Assembly: GCF_900142035.1 (NCBI RefSeq)
Contig: NZ_FQZI01000001.1
Coordinates: 62,001 to 126,000, forward strand
DNA: 64,000 bases
Source: Flavobacterium terrae
GTDB taxonomy: Bacteria > Bacteroidota > Bacteroidia > Flavobacteriales > Flavobacteriaceae
Direction of reading: 5' to 3'
Shown: positions 8,590 through 15,660 of the stretch, piece after piece
How positions within the stretch are numbered: the first letter of the stretch is position 1
Layout: every line of letters begins with the position of its first letter
Translations under genes and position numbers: made by a program
The notes under the pieces: model-generated
What the model saw: the letters and a program-made list of their open reading frames with translations, nothing else
The model's database searches: none
Told to the model about the DNA's origin: nothing

Positions 8590-9144
8590 TTATTTTTTTA
8601 TTCTTCCTTCGTTTTGTTTCACAAAGGCATCCCAACCAGAATAACTTTTACCAATCTCTACTCTTCCCGAATTAAAAAAATGGCAAACAGCTGCTGCCAA
8701 ACCATCCGTAGAATCTAGGTTTTTAGGCAACTCTTTTAATCCTAATAATTGCTGAAGCATTTTTGCGACTTGTTCTTTACTTGCATTTCCGTTTCCTGTA
8801 ATTGCCATTTTAATTTTCTTAGGCTCATATTCTGTAATTGGAATTTGCCGTGATAAACCCGCAGCCATTGCAACACCTTGTGCTCTTCCAAGCTTCAACA
8901 TTGATTGCACGTTTTTACCAAAGAAAGGTGCTTCAATAGCAATTTCATCAGGATGATAGGTGTCGATTAACTCAATAGTTCGTTCAAAAATTCGTTTCAA
9001 ACGCATATAGTGATCATCCATTTTGTTTAATTGCAATTCATTAAGTTGGACAAATTCCATCTTTTTATTGACTACTCGAATGAGTCCAAAACCCATAATT
9101 GTGGTACCTGGATCAATTCCTAATATGATACGTTCGTTTGACAC
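8590..9144 (-). CDS. ruvC: Holliday junction resolvase RuvC
   Basis: The 184-residue product has the four catalytic acids in the right order: D11 in ILGIDPGT, E71 in EIAIEAPFFGKN, and D144/D147 in NLDSTDGLAAAVCHFF. The GKNVQSMLKLGRAQGVA helix follows as in all RuvC proteins. It cuts four-way junctions with RuvAB during recombination repair. Length is normal for Bacteroidota. It is divergent from the flippase-like gene, with about 55 bases between starts. Confidence 0.96.
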   Translation of the reverse strand: MSNERIILGIDPGTTIMGFGLIRVVNKKMEFVQLNELQLNKMDDHYMRLKRIFERTIELIDTYHPDEIAIEAPFFGKNVQSMLKLGRAQGVAMAAGLSRQIPITEYEPKKIKMAITGNGNASKEQVAKMLQQLLGLKELPKNLDSTDGLAAAVCHFFNSGRVEIGKSYSGWDAFVKQNEGRIKK

Positions 9145-9200
9145 TCTTTTTATTTGAAAGGTTAAAGGTTAAACGTCTAAAGTTTCGTTACTTTGCTTCA

Positions 9201-10157
9201 ATGATAACTGTAAGCGACAAAGCTAAGCAATTCCTTATACTTCTCCTTAAACTTTGCATTGTTGGAGGAGCTTTTTATTTTATTTATGATCGATTAGCAC
9301 ATGACAATCAATTAAATTGGAGTCAATTCAATAAATTACTGATTGAAAAAGCCTCTATAGGAAATGTTTGCTTTATTTTATTTCTCTCTTTTTTAAACCG
9401 TTATCTAGAAATTCTTAAATGGAAAAACTTGGTAAATTTCATAAAACCGATAACTATATGGGAATCTACAAAACAGGTTATGGGAGCCTTAACATTGGCT
9501 CTTTTCACTCCAAATGGGATAGGTGAATACGCAGGAAAAGCGTTGTTTTTTGAAAAAGAAAAAAGCAAAAAAATTGTCTTTCTGAATTTAATTTGTAACG
9601 GAATCCAGATGATTTTAACGGTTATTTTTGGCACTTTTGGATTATTATATTTCAATGCTTCTTTCAACATCATTACTCCTAAAAGTGTTATTTTAATTTT
9701 CGGATTGTTTATAGTACTACTTTCCCTTTCATTTTTCATGAAGAGAATTAATATTAAAGGATATTCCTTGGAAAAACTGATACACAAAATCAATGTCATT
9801 CCTAAAAAAATACACCAAAAAAACATTTTATTAGCCGTTGCCAGATACCTTACATTTTCACATCAGTACTATGTTTTGTTTTTGATTTTGGACGTTCAAC
9901 TGCCTTATCTATCATTGATGGCCGCCATAACGAGCGTATATTTTCTTGCTTCTGCTTTGCCAAGTTTTCAATTTCTAGACTTTGCCGTTAAAGGGAGTGT
10001 GGCGGTTTATTTTTTTGGATTACTAGGCGTTAACGAATGGATTGTCGTGTTTGTCACAACACTTATGTGGTTTTTAAATACTGTTTTACCAGTTGTTATA
10101 GGAGCCTATTTTGTATTTACATTTAAATCAGGATGGAAACAGGAATCATTATCATAA
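9201..10157 (+). CDS. Flippase-like integral membrane protein (UPF0104 / LPG synthase TM-region type)
   Basis: With ATG at 9201 the product has 318 residues and about eight hydrophobic segments. The pattern FLSFLNRYLEILKWKNLV early, then LFTPNGIGEYAGKAL, then a final cluster of helices matches the membrane region of lysylphosphatidylglycerol synthase and related UPF0104 proteins, which move lipids or lipid-linked sugars across the membrane. There is no catalytic synthase domain. An upstream TTG at 9138 would add 21 residues that overlap the ruvC start; I reject it. The 3' end overlaps the glycosyltransferase start by 25 bases, which suggests coupled translation and a shared role in surface glycan or lipid work. 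Confidence 0.8.
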   Translation: MITVSDKAKQFLILLLKLCIVGGAFYFIYDRLAHDNQLNWSQFNKLLIEKASIGNVCFILFLSFLNRYLEILKWKNLVNFIKPITIWESTKQVMGALTLALFTPNGIGEYAGKALFFEKEKSKKIVFLNLICNGIQMILTVIFGTFGLLYFNASFNIITPKSVILIFGLFIVLLSLSFFMKRINIKGYSLEKLIHKINVIPKKIHQKNILLAVARYLTFSHQYYVLFLILDVQLPYLSLMAAITSVYFLASALPSFQFLDFAVKGSVAVYFFGLLGVNEWIVVFVTTLMWFLNTVLPVVIGAYFVFTFKSGWKQESLS

Positions 10158-11233
10158 CAATATACTATGTTTTAAACATTTTATGGCTGATCTACGGTTT
10201 CGCCAAAGTAAAAACATTCATTCCTAAAGAAAGTACACCATCCAATCAATTTACAATTGTTATTCCTTTTAGGAATGAAGCCCAAAATCTTCCTAAGCTA
10301 ATGCAGTCAATTGAAAAACTAGATTATCCTTATAACTTATTCAGAGTTATTTTAGTCGATGATGACTCTACAGATAAGTTTCAGATTTCAGATTTCAGAT
10401 TTCAGATTTTCGTATTAAAGAATATTCGAAAAACCAATTCACCAAAAAAAGATGCTATTAATACGGCCATCAAAAATGCTGAAACAGATTGGATTATAAC
10501 AACAGATGCGGATTGCATTATCCCTAAAAATTGGCTAAAAACATTTGATGCTTTTATTAAAGAACATGATCCAAAAATGATAGCATCTGGTGTTTATTAT
10601 CAAACAGGGAATTCAGTTATTGATGAATTTCAGCAATTGGACTTAATGAGCTTACAAGGAACAACGATAGGAAGTTTTGGTAATCAACAACCATTCATAT
10701 GCAACGGTGCCAATTTTGCTTATCAAAAAGATTTTTTTGAAGAGCTAAACGGATTTGAAGGGAATGATACTATTGCAAGTGGTGATGATGTTTTTTTATT
10801 ACAAAAAGCCCTTAATTATCAAAGTGAAAATGTTCATTTTGTAAAATCAAACGAAACTTTAGTACTCACTCAAACTGAAAAATCATGGTTATCTCTATTT
10901 CATCAACGAGTACGATGGGCGAGTAAAACAGGAAGTTATTCAGGGGTCTATAGCAAGCAATTAGGATTATGTGTGTTTTTAATGAATTTAACCTGCATAA
11001 TATCTATACTGCTTTGGCTAACTAATTTCATCGCTTTAGAGGTAATTATATCTGTTATGATTTTAAAGTTTATAGTTGACTATATACTTATTCGAAATAC
11101 TTCAAACTTCTTTAAAGTGAATCTCAATCATTTTTTTCTAAGTAGTTTAATTTATCCTTTCTTTAGTTCCGCAGTAGTTTTTTATAGTTTTTTTGGAAAC
11201 TATAAATGGAAAGGAAGAACTTTCAAAAAATAA
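10133..11233 (+). CDS. Family 2 glycosyltransferase with C-terminal membrane segments
   Basis: The 366-residue product starts with one membrane helix (about 3-22), then the GT-A domain: TIVIPFRNEAQNLPKL, VILVDDDSTD, TTDADCIIP (the DxD-type metal site) and later SGDDVFL and the QRVRWASK (QxxRW-type) motif of processive-like GT2 enzymes. At least two more hydrophobic segments follow (about 283-345). Directly after DDDSTD the DNA carries four tandem copies of the heptamer TTTCAGA (10379-10406), encoding a Phe/Gln/Asp-rich insert (FQISDFRFQIF) not expected in the family. Because the unit is 7 bases, gain or loss of one copy shifts the frame. Acceptor and sugar unknown. Confidence 0.88.
   Translation: METGIIIITIYYVLNILWLIYGFAKVKTFIPKESTPSNQFTIVIPFRNEAQNLPKLMQSIEKLDYPYNLFRVILVDDDSTDKFQISDFRFQIFVLKNIRKTNSPKKDAINTAIKNAETDWIITTDADCIIPKNWLKTFDAFIKEHDPKMIASGVYYQTGNSVIDEFQQLDLMSLQGTTIGSFGNQQPFICNGANFAYQKDFFEELNGFEGNDTIASGDDVFLLQKALNYQSENVHFVKSNETLVLTQTEKSWLSLFHQRVRWASKTGSYSGVYSKQLGLCVFLMNLTCIISILLWLTNFIALEVIISVMILKFIVDYILIRNTSNFFKVNLNHFFLSSLIYPFFSSAVVFYSFFGNYKWKGRTFKK
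10379..10406 (+). repeat. Tandem heptamer TTTCAGA x4 inside the glycosyltransferase gene
   Basis: Four exact copies at 10379-10385, 10386-10392, 10393-10399 and 10400-10406, then a partial TTT. The gene is in frame with four copies; three or five copies would break it. Confidence 0.95.
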
Positions 11234-11297
11234 TTCCAAAAAAACTAATTCGTTAAAACCAAAACAAAAAACAATTAACCTATTTCATAATATATTA

Positions 11298-11325
11298 TAA
11301 CATAAGATTTTGTAACTTTATGTTA
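11298..11325. promoter_or_regulatory. Inverted repeat in the leader of the carboxypeptidase-regulatory-like gene
   Basis: Perfect 8-bp arms taacataa (11298-11305) and ttatgtta (11318-11325), 12-base spacer, ending 17 bases before the ATG at 11343. It could be an operator or overlap the promoter; no run of T follows, so it is not a terminator. Confidence 0.3.
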
Positions 11326-11342
11326 CTCTCAATTATAGTCTT

Positions 11343-11837
11343 ATGAAAAGTAGATTCTACATATTGTTTTTCATATTTCTGGTTCAAATTTGCTTTTCGC
11401 AAACCGGAATGTTTGTGCATGGAAAAGTTGTTAACAACGATATTCCTATAAAGGGTGTAGAGGTGATCAGTTTAAACACTCGAAATATTGTTATTACTGA
11501 TACAAATGGACTTTTCTCTATAATTGTAAAACCTAAAGACGTACTTGTTTTTGGAATTAAAGGCTATGAACCCAAAAGAATAGTCTTAGATCCAAGCAGA
11601 GCTGAAAACTACTACGTTAAAGTCGTTTTAGCTCCTTCAAGAGATGAATTAGAAGAAATTATCGTTACATCATTTGCAAGACCAAAATTTGATTCTCAAA
11701 AAATTATTGATACACAATACTTTGAAGATTTCCAGTCTACTCCAAAGAATAGACTTATTAAAGACGGAACTATCGAGAACGGAATAAATTTTGTGAGATT
11801 ATTTAAAGATGCAAAAAGTATGGTTAACAGAGATTAA
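11343..11837 (+). CDS. Secreted protein with carboxypeptidase-regulatory-like (CarbopepD_reg) domain
   Basis: The 164-residue product has a signal peptide (MKSRFYILFFIFLVQICFS, cleavage near FSQ) and then a single beta-sandwich domain of the type found at the N terminus of TonB-dependent receptors: HGKVVNNDIPIKGVEVISLN, then ITDTNGLFSI and VLVFGIKGYEPKRI. The last 60 residues are charged and do not match a plug or barrel, so this is a free-standing domain rather than a truncated receptor. Its role is unknown; it is probably periplasmic or on the surface. Its stop codon overlaps that of the convergent lipoprotein gene. Confidence 0.8.
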   Translation: MKSRFYILFFIFLVQICFSQTGMFVHGKVVNNDIPIKGVEVISLNTRNIVITDTNGLFSIIVKPKDVLVFGIKGYEPKRIVLDPSRAENYYVKVVLAPSRDELEEIIVTSFARPKFDSQKIIDTQYFEDFQSTPKNRLIKDGTIENGINFVRLFKDAKSMVNRD

Positions 11838-12301
11838 TCAACTCTTTTTATAACAACCGGAACGACAAACTCAGATTTTACTTTTATACCCCTTTTTATC
11901 GCAGGCTCAATAATAGGCATTCCTACTGTTAGTTGTTTAACTACACTATCTAGCTTAAAAACATCCTCTGAAGTATTTTGTGATGCAAATTCGATTGTAT
12001 AGTCAGGTGATACAATTATTTTAAGTTGCAAAGTATCAATACTTGGAAATTGAGTTCTAATGGTATCATTACTCAATCTAGATTCTAAATCACGTGTTAA
12101 TAATTCAAAAAAACATTGTTTTCTGTCTTCTTTGCTATCAAGTGAATCACAAACCACAAGACTTGGAAATTCATCAACCTTATCCCAATCTATTTTTTTA
12201 ATTTCTTGTTTCAACAATTCATCTTTGCTAGGCACTTCTTTTTCAAAGTACTGGCACGAAAATAAAAGAAAAGCCAAAGAAAGAGGAAATATTCTTTTCA
12301 T
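11834..12301 (-). CDS. Small secreted lipoprotein, unknown function
   Basis: With the ATG at 12301 the product has 155 residues: lipoprotein signal MKRIFPLSLAFLLFSCQYF (lipid cysteine C16), then an acidic/lysine-rich region, a CDSLDSKEDRKQC segment with two cysteines, and a C-terminal strand region ending KSEFVVPVVIKRVD. An in-frame ATG at 12352 would add 17 residues ahead of the signal, but a TACTTTTG -7 box on this strand (12350-12357) would start transcription downstream of it. The C-terminal part resembles the conserved tail of TonB-type C-terminal proteins, but this is weak. No family is recognised with confidence. Confidence 0.7.
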   Translation of the reverse strand: MKRIFPLSLAFLLFSCQYFEKEVPSKDELLKQEIKKIDWDKVDEFPSLVVCDSLDSKEDRKQCFFELLTRDLESRLSNDTIRTQFPSIDTLQLKIIVSPDYTIEFASQNTSEDVFKLDSVVKQLTVGMPIIEPAIKRGIKVKSEFVVPVVIKRVD

Positions 12302-12349
12302 TTTGGGACAACCCGATTTAATTTGAGAAAATAATTCTATTTTAGGGTT

Positions 12350-12357
12350 CAAAAGTA
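12350..12357 (-). promoter_or_regulatory. -7 promoter box of the small lipoprotein gene
   Basis: TACTTTTG on the minus strand fits TAnnTTTG and decides for the start at 12301 over 12352. Confidence 0.45.
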
Positions 12358-12371
12358 ATAAAAATTAATTT

Positions 12372-12872
12372 ATGGATATATTGCTATTAATACTTGGCTT
12401 TGTTTGTGTTATTACTGGAATTATTGGCAGCTTTTTACCAGCCCTACCCGGCCCAGGATTAAGTTGGATTGGAATTTTACTATTATACCTTACCAACGCC
12501 GTTCCAAACAATTATTGGGTATTAGGAATAACTCTTGCAATCACATTACTAATCATGATTTTAGATTACATTATTCCTGCCAAAGGCACTAAAAAATTTG
12601 GAGGAAGTAAGTACGGTGTTTGGGGAACAAATATTGGTTTGATTATTGGTCTATTTATTCCCATCCCTTTCGGATTTATTATTGGTGCTTTTTTAGGTGC
12701 TTTTTTAGGCGAATTACTTTATGACAAAGATGATCACAAAAGAGCCTTAAAGGCAGCCACAGGATCTTTTCTGGGGTTCTTAGTTTCTTCTTTTATGAAA
12801 TTCATAGTCTGCATGATTTTTCTAGGCACCTTCCTTTATGTGAGTTGGACAAACAGACATTTTTTTTTCTAA
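12372..12872 (+). CDS. DUF456 membrane protein
   Basis: The 166-residue product is almost wholly hydrophobic. It starts LLILGFVCVITGIIGSFLPALPGPGLSWIGILLLY, the recognisable first repeat of DUF456, and later has GTKKFGGSKYGVWGTNIGLIIGLF and a Gly-rich FIIGAFLGAFLGELLY glycine-zipper-like helix, then KAATGSFLGFL. About five membrane segments. Function of the family is unknown. It is followed by a terminator shared with the opposing tRNA-Asp. Confidence 0.9.
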   Translation: MDILLLILGFVCVITGIIGSFLPALPGPGLSWIGILLLYLTNAVPNNYWVLGITLAITLLIMILDYIIPAKGTKKFGGSKYGVWGTNIGLIIGLFIPIPFGFIIGAFLGAFLGELLYDKDDHKRALKAATGSFLGFLVSSFMKFIVCMIFLGTFLYVSWTNRHFFF

Positions 12873-12895
12873 GAAAAACACATATGATATAAAAT

Positions 12896-12927
12896 AAAAA
12901 AAGCCTTTCGATTGAAAGGCTTTTTTT
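12896..12927. terminator. Bidirectional terminator between DUF456 gene and tRNA-Asp copy 1
   Basis: Arms aaaaaaagcctttc (12896-12909) and gaaaggcttttttt (12914-12927) with a 4-base loop; serves the + strand gene and the - strand tRNA. Confidence 0.9.
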
Positions 12928-12932
12928 ATTAC

Positions 12933-13009
12933 TGGCGGTCTGGACGGGACTCGAACCCGCGACCCCATGCGTGACAGGCATGTATTCTAACCAACTGAAC
13001 TACCAAACC
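12933..13009 (-). tRNA. tRNA-Asp(GTC), copy 1
   Basis: Read on the minus strand a 77-base cloverleaf: acceptor GGTTTGG paired with CCAGACC (one G-U), D arm, anticodon loop CTGTCAC with anticodon GTC, T arm GCGGGTTCGAGTCCCGT, discriminator G and an encoded CCA end. It is identical over the tRNA to the copy at 13311-13387. A well-formed promoter lies 12-20 bases upstream. Confidence 0.95.
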
Positions 13010-13027
13010 AGTGCTTAATTGCGAGTG

Positions 13028-13057
13028 CAAATATACAACCGTTTTTTATTTTCACAA
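13028..13057 (-). promoter_or_regulatory. Promoter of tRNA-Asp copy 1
   Basis: On the minus strand TTG (13057-13055), 19 bases, then TATATTTG (13035-13028), an exact match to the Bacteroidota TTG-N19-TAnnTTTG form. The same boxes recur 378 bases away for copy 2. Confidence 0.8.
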
Positions 13058-13064
13058 GTCTTTT

Positions 13065-13277
13065 CTATTTTGAAATTCGTTATTTTTTTGATTAAAATCA
13101 TAACTTATTTACTGTTAACATGTTTCATAAAAAAACACAAAATGAAACAAACCGATATAAAAATAAAAAAGCCCTCCAATCAAATGGAAAGCTTTTCATT
13201 GGTCTAACTACTAAACCATTCCGATTTTACTCGGAACTAAACAACACAACTAATTTTAAATATCTTAAGAGGGCAAA
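13065..13277. other. Spacer between the tRNA-Asp copies; no gene, possible tRNA remnant
   Basis: About 210 bases without a credible gene (a 62-codon reading frame here has no start context or known match). It holds a terminator-like hairpin on the minus strand at 13165-13193 and, just upstream of it on that strand, a stretch (about 13195-13240) whose complement has GGTTTAGTAGTTAGACC, similar to the 5' part and D arm of a tRNA but with no foldable remainder. It may be what is left of a third tRNA gene; this is weak. Confidence 0.35.
13165..13193 (-). terminator. Orphan terminator-like hairpin
   Basis: On the minus strand agctttcca (13193-13185) pairs with tggagggct (13178-13170) using G-U pairs, followed by TTTTT. 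No intact gene precedes it. Confidence 0.45.
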
Positions 13278-13301
13278 AAAGCTCCGTGTTTAACGGAGCT
13301 T
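13275..13301 (-). terminator. Terminator of tRNA-Asp copy 2
   Basis: On the minus strand aagctccgt / acggagctt with a 5-base loop, then six T (13280-13275), ten bases after the tRNA. Confidence 0.85.
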
Positions 13302-13310
13302 CCTCTTTTC

Positions 13311-13387
13311 TGGCGGTCTGGACGGGACTCGAACCCGCGACCCCATGCGTGACAGGCATGTATTCTAACCAACTGAACTACCAAACC
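13311..13387 (-). tRNA. tRNA-Asp(GTC), copy 2
   Basis: Same 77-base sequence as copy 1, anticodon GTC, encoded CCA. It has its own promoter and its own, different, terminator, so the two copies are separate transcription units rather than one tandem transcript. Confidence 0.95.
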
Positions 13388-13405
13388 AGTGCTTAATTGC
13401 GAGTG

Positions 13406-13435
13406 CAAATATACAACCGTTTTTCATTCCCGCAA
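13406..13435 (-). promoter_or_regulatory. Promoter of tRNA-Asp copy 2
   Basis: On the minus strand TTG (13435-13433), 19 bases, TATATTTG (13413-13406). Confidence 0.8.
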
Positions 13436-13473
13436 GTCTTTTTTTAAAAAAATTTAAAATATTTTATTTAAAA

Positions 13474-14400
13474 TCACCCAAATCTTTGTTTTTCAACCAA
13501 ATAAGTTGTCATTATTTTTTCAAATTTTTCGTCGACATAAACAGGAACATACTTAATTTTATACATTGCACAGGTATTAGCTATTTTTCCAAAATAGTTT
13601 TTTACCAATTTTTCATAATCGGTTTTTATGTTTTCGGCAAATAAATTTACCTCATCTCCTGTTTCAAGGTCGATAAATTTTCGTGGTGAATTATCAAAAT
13701 TAAAATTCAATTCTGTTTTCTTATCTAATACATGAAACAAAACTACTTTGTGCTTGTTGTGCTTTAGATGCTGAAGTGCCTTAAAGAGCTTCTCATCATC
13801 TGCTCCTTGAAACATGTCTGTAAATAAAATTATCATTGAACGACGATGCATTTTTTCCGCAATATGATGCAAATACGTAATAGTATCTGTTTGCTTAGTT
13901 GAATTATTTGTTTGAAGTAAATTTTCTAATTTATGGAGCAACATTCTATGATGACGATCACTTCCTTTTTCGGGAGCATAATACTCATATGAACCCGAAT
14001 ACACACTCAATCCAACGGCATCACGCTGTTTTTTAAGCAAATTCATCAGCACTGCTGATGCCAGAACCGAAAACCCAATTTTGTTTTCATAAAAAAACTG
14101 ATTTGAAGAAAGTTTCGGGTAATGCATCGAAGAAGAATTATCAATAATTAAATGACAGCGGAGATTTGTTTCTTCTTCAAATCGCTTTGTATAAAGACGA
14201 TCTGTTTTAGCGTAAAGTTTCCAATCAATATGCTTTGTGCTTTCTCCTGCATTATATATCTTATGTTCAGCAAATTCTGCCGAAAAACCATGAAAAGGAG
14301 ATTTATGCATTCCAGATATAAAACCTTCAACAATTTGATTTGCTAAAAGTTCCAAATGTTGGAAGCTAGATATTTTTTCTATTTGAGATTCTAGGTTCAT
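13474..14400 (-). CDS. DUF58 domain protein (VWA-like)
   Basis: The 308-residue product has the DUF58 core: FHGFSAEFAEHKIYNAGESTKHIDWKLYAKTDRLYTKRFEEE near residues 35-78, then a von Willebrand A-like domain beginning LIIDNSSSMHYP (MIDAS-type DxSxS) and MIILFTDMF. DUF58 proteins usually sit next to a MoxR-type AAA ATPase and belong to a stress or envelope-related chaperone system; no MoxR gene is visible here, so it is an isolated member or its partners are elsewhere. No membrane helix. A TATTTTTG -7 box ends only five bases before the start codon, inside the arm of the preceding terminator. Confidence 0.88.
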   Translation of the reverse strand: MNLESQIEKISSFQHLELLANQIVEGFISGMHKSPFHGFSAEFAEHKIYNAGESTKHIDWKLYAKTDRLYTKRFEEETNLRCHLIIDNSSSMHYPKLSSNQFFYENKIGFSVLASAVLMNLLKKQRDAVGLSVYSGSYEYYAPEKGSDRHHRMLLHKLENLLQTNNSTKQTDTITYLHHIAEKMHRRSMIILFTDMFQGADDEKLFKALQHLKHNKHKVVLFHVLDKKTELNFNFDNSPRKFIDLETGDEVNLFAENIKTDYEKLVKNYFGKIANTCAMYKIKYVPVYVDEKFEKIMTTYLVEKQRFG

Positions 14401-14415
14401 CTCTCAAAAATAAGA

Positions 14416-14444
14416 AAAAGGTTTGGCTTTTCGCCAAACCTTTT
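14416..14444 (-). terminator. Intrinsic terminator after the DUF4082-like lipoprotein gene
   Basis: 12-bp perfect stem aaaaggtttggc / gccaaacctttt with a 5-base loop, T run on the minus strand. Confidence 0.85.
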
Positions 14445-14468
14445 CAAGTATAATACTTATGTTATAAT

Positions 14469-15062
14469 TTACGACTTAACAAATTTAAAAGTTAAATCAC
14501 CAGCATAATAATTCATAGGAATTACATCAGGCATTACTTGATTCGTACCTGATTTGTATGCATAAGACATAATCTTAATATCACCTACAGTTACAGGATA
14601 AGTTGTATTAGTCCCATCTGTTTTTTTTCTCTCGTACCAGTCATTACTGTTATACGTAATCATGTACTCTTTATCCTTTACAAGATCCAACGGCGAAATA
14701 ACTTTACTTATTTCTACACCCGAAGAAGTTACATCAATCAATTCTGTTCTTAAAATTGTTGCTGTAGCTTTGTCCCAAATTGTAATTCTCATCGAAGTAC
14801 GAACATCAGGAATTTTAGTCATTAATGTAGTTATCTTACCATTTACAAGAGGTGTAAATGTGATTCCAAATTCGTAATCCCCAGAATTAACATAATTAGT
14901 CGTTTTTTGATCAAACCCTGTTGCTGTTAAATAACCAGGTAAAGGATTTTGCTCTGTTACAACAGGTGTTTGTGACGAATTATCATCGTCCTTATTACAA
15001 GAAATTATTGCCCCACACAATAATGTAATACACAAAAGATTTTTTAAAGTTTTCATAGCCAT
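14469..15062 (-). CDS. Lipoprotein, DUF4082-like, unknown function
   Basis: The 197-residue product has a lipoprotein signal with lipid cysteine in AIISCNKDD, a short Asp/Asn/Ser tether, then one beta-sandwich domain: GYLTATGFDQKTTNYVNSGDYEFGITF, KITTLMTKIPDVRTSMRITIWDKATATIL, then EYMITYNSNDWYERK. The strand pattern (xxEfGxxFTP...GkItxlxxK, xxxxVxIWd) resembles DUF4082, a domain seen in surface proteins; this is from memory and moderate. Either ATG (15062 or 15056) gives a valid signal. It has its own terminator. Confidence 0.65.
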   Translation of the reverse strand: MAMKTLKNLLCITLLCGAIISCNKDDDNSSQTPVVTEQNPLPGYLTATGFDQKTTNYVNSGDYEFGITFTPLVNGKITTLMTKIPDVRTSMRITIWDKATATILRTELIDVTSSGVEISKVISPLDLVKDKEYMITYNSNDWYERKKTDGTNTTYPVTVGDIKIMSYAYKSGTNQVMPDVIPMNYYAGDLTFKFVKS

Positions 15063-15197
15063 TTAGTTAGTTTAAAATTTATTAAGTTTTATCCACTACA
15101 AATATTTAACAATAGCTGGTCATATGAAAGAGTGTCTTTCCTGTTTTAAAAGGGTGTTTTTCCTATTTTTTTACAAGTGTTATCTCCCTTAAGAAAC

Positions 15198-15228
15198 AAA
15201 AAAGGCTCGGAATTACCGAGCCTTTTTT
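15198..15228 (-). terminator. Intrinsic terminator of trxA
   Basis: 13-bp perfect stem aaaaaaggctcgg / ccgagcctttttt, 5-base loop. Confidence 0.9.
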
Positions 15229-15249
15229 ATATTCTAATTTAATAAAGAA

Positions 15250-15567
15250 TTACAATAAAGCATCAATAGCTTTAGTATAAGTATCTTTTGGAGCAACACC
15301 TACTTGACGTCCTACTACTTCTCCATTTTGAAAAATAAGAACAGTTGGAATATTACGAACTCCATATTTTGCAGCAAATTCTTGATTTGCATCTACATCA
15401 ACTTTACCTACTACAGCTTTACCATCGTATTCAGTAGAAATTTCATCAATGATTGGACCAACCATACGACAAGGACCACACCATGCTGCCCAAAAATCTA
15501 CTAATACTGGTTTACTTGATTGTAATACTACTTCTTCAAAAGTAGCATCTGTTATTGCTTGTGCCAT
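15250..15567 (-). CDS. trxA: Thioredoxin
   Basis: The 105-residue product carries the WCGPC active site (C30, C33) after VLVDFWAAWC, the cis-Pro segment RNIPTVLIF, and the final GRQVGVAP turn. Length and residues match cytoplasmic thioredoxin 1, the general protein disulfide reductase. Single-gene unit: -7 box TAAATTTG on this strand at 15597-15590, terminator downstream. It is not close to the VKOR-thioredoxin genes further right and is unlikely to be part of that system. Confidence 0.95.
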   Translation of the reverse strand: MAQAITDATFEEVVLQSSKPVLVDFWAAWCGPCRMVGPIIDEISTEYDGKAVVGKVDVDANQEFAAKYGVRNIPTVLIFQNGEVVGRQVGVAPKDTYTKAIDALL

Positions 15568-15589
15568 TTTTATTTATTTTTATTACGGA

Positions 15590-15597
15590 CAAATTTA
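15590..15597 (-). promoter_or_regulatory. -7 promoter box of trxA
   Basis: TAAATTTG on the minus strand, 22 bases before the start codon; no clear TTG partner. Confidence 0.45.
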
Positions 15598-15660
15598 GCA
15601 TTTTATTTTAATTGACAGCTCGAAAGAGAATTACAATTCTTGATACATAGATAAATAAAA

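Larger units (their letters stand above)
12933..13064. repeat. Duplicated tRNA-Asp unit, copy A
   Basis: Covers the tRNA, its leader and promoter. Matches 13311-13442 at a constant offset of 378 bases; the match is exact to about 13045 and then carries four substitutions before fading. Confidence 0.85.
13311..13442. repeat. Duplicated tRNA-Asp unit, copy B
   Basis: Partner of 12933-13064. The downstream (3') side of the tRNA, including the terminator, is not shared. Confidence 0.85.

Noticed and set aside
9401-9826. 141-codon frame antisense to the flippase-like gene
   Set aside because: Shadow of a real membrane-protein gene; hydrophobicity follows from the opposite strand.
13019-13207. 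62-codon frame between the tRNA-Asp copies
   Set aside because: It begins inside the tRNA promoter region and runs through an orphan terminator; no family resemblance.
15250-15567. trxA as part of the disulfide-peptide system
   Set aside because: It is a standard cytoplasmic thioredoxin 20 kb away with its own promoter and terminator.
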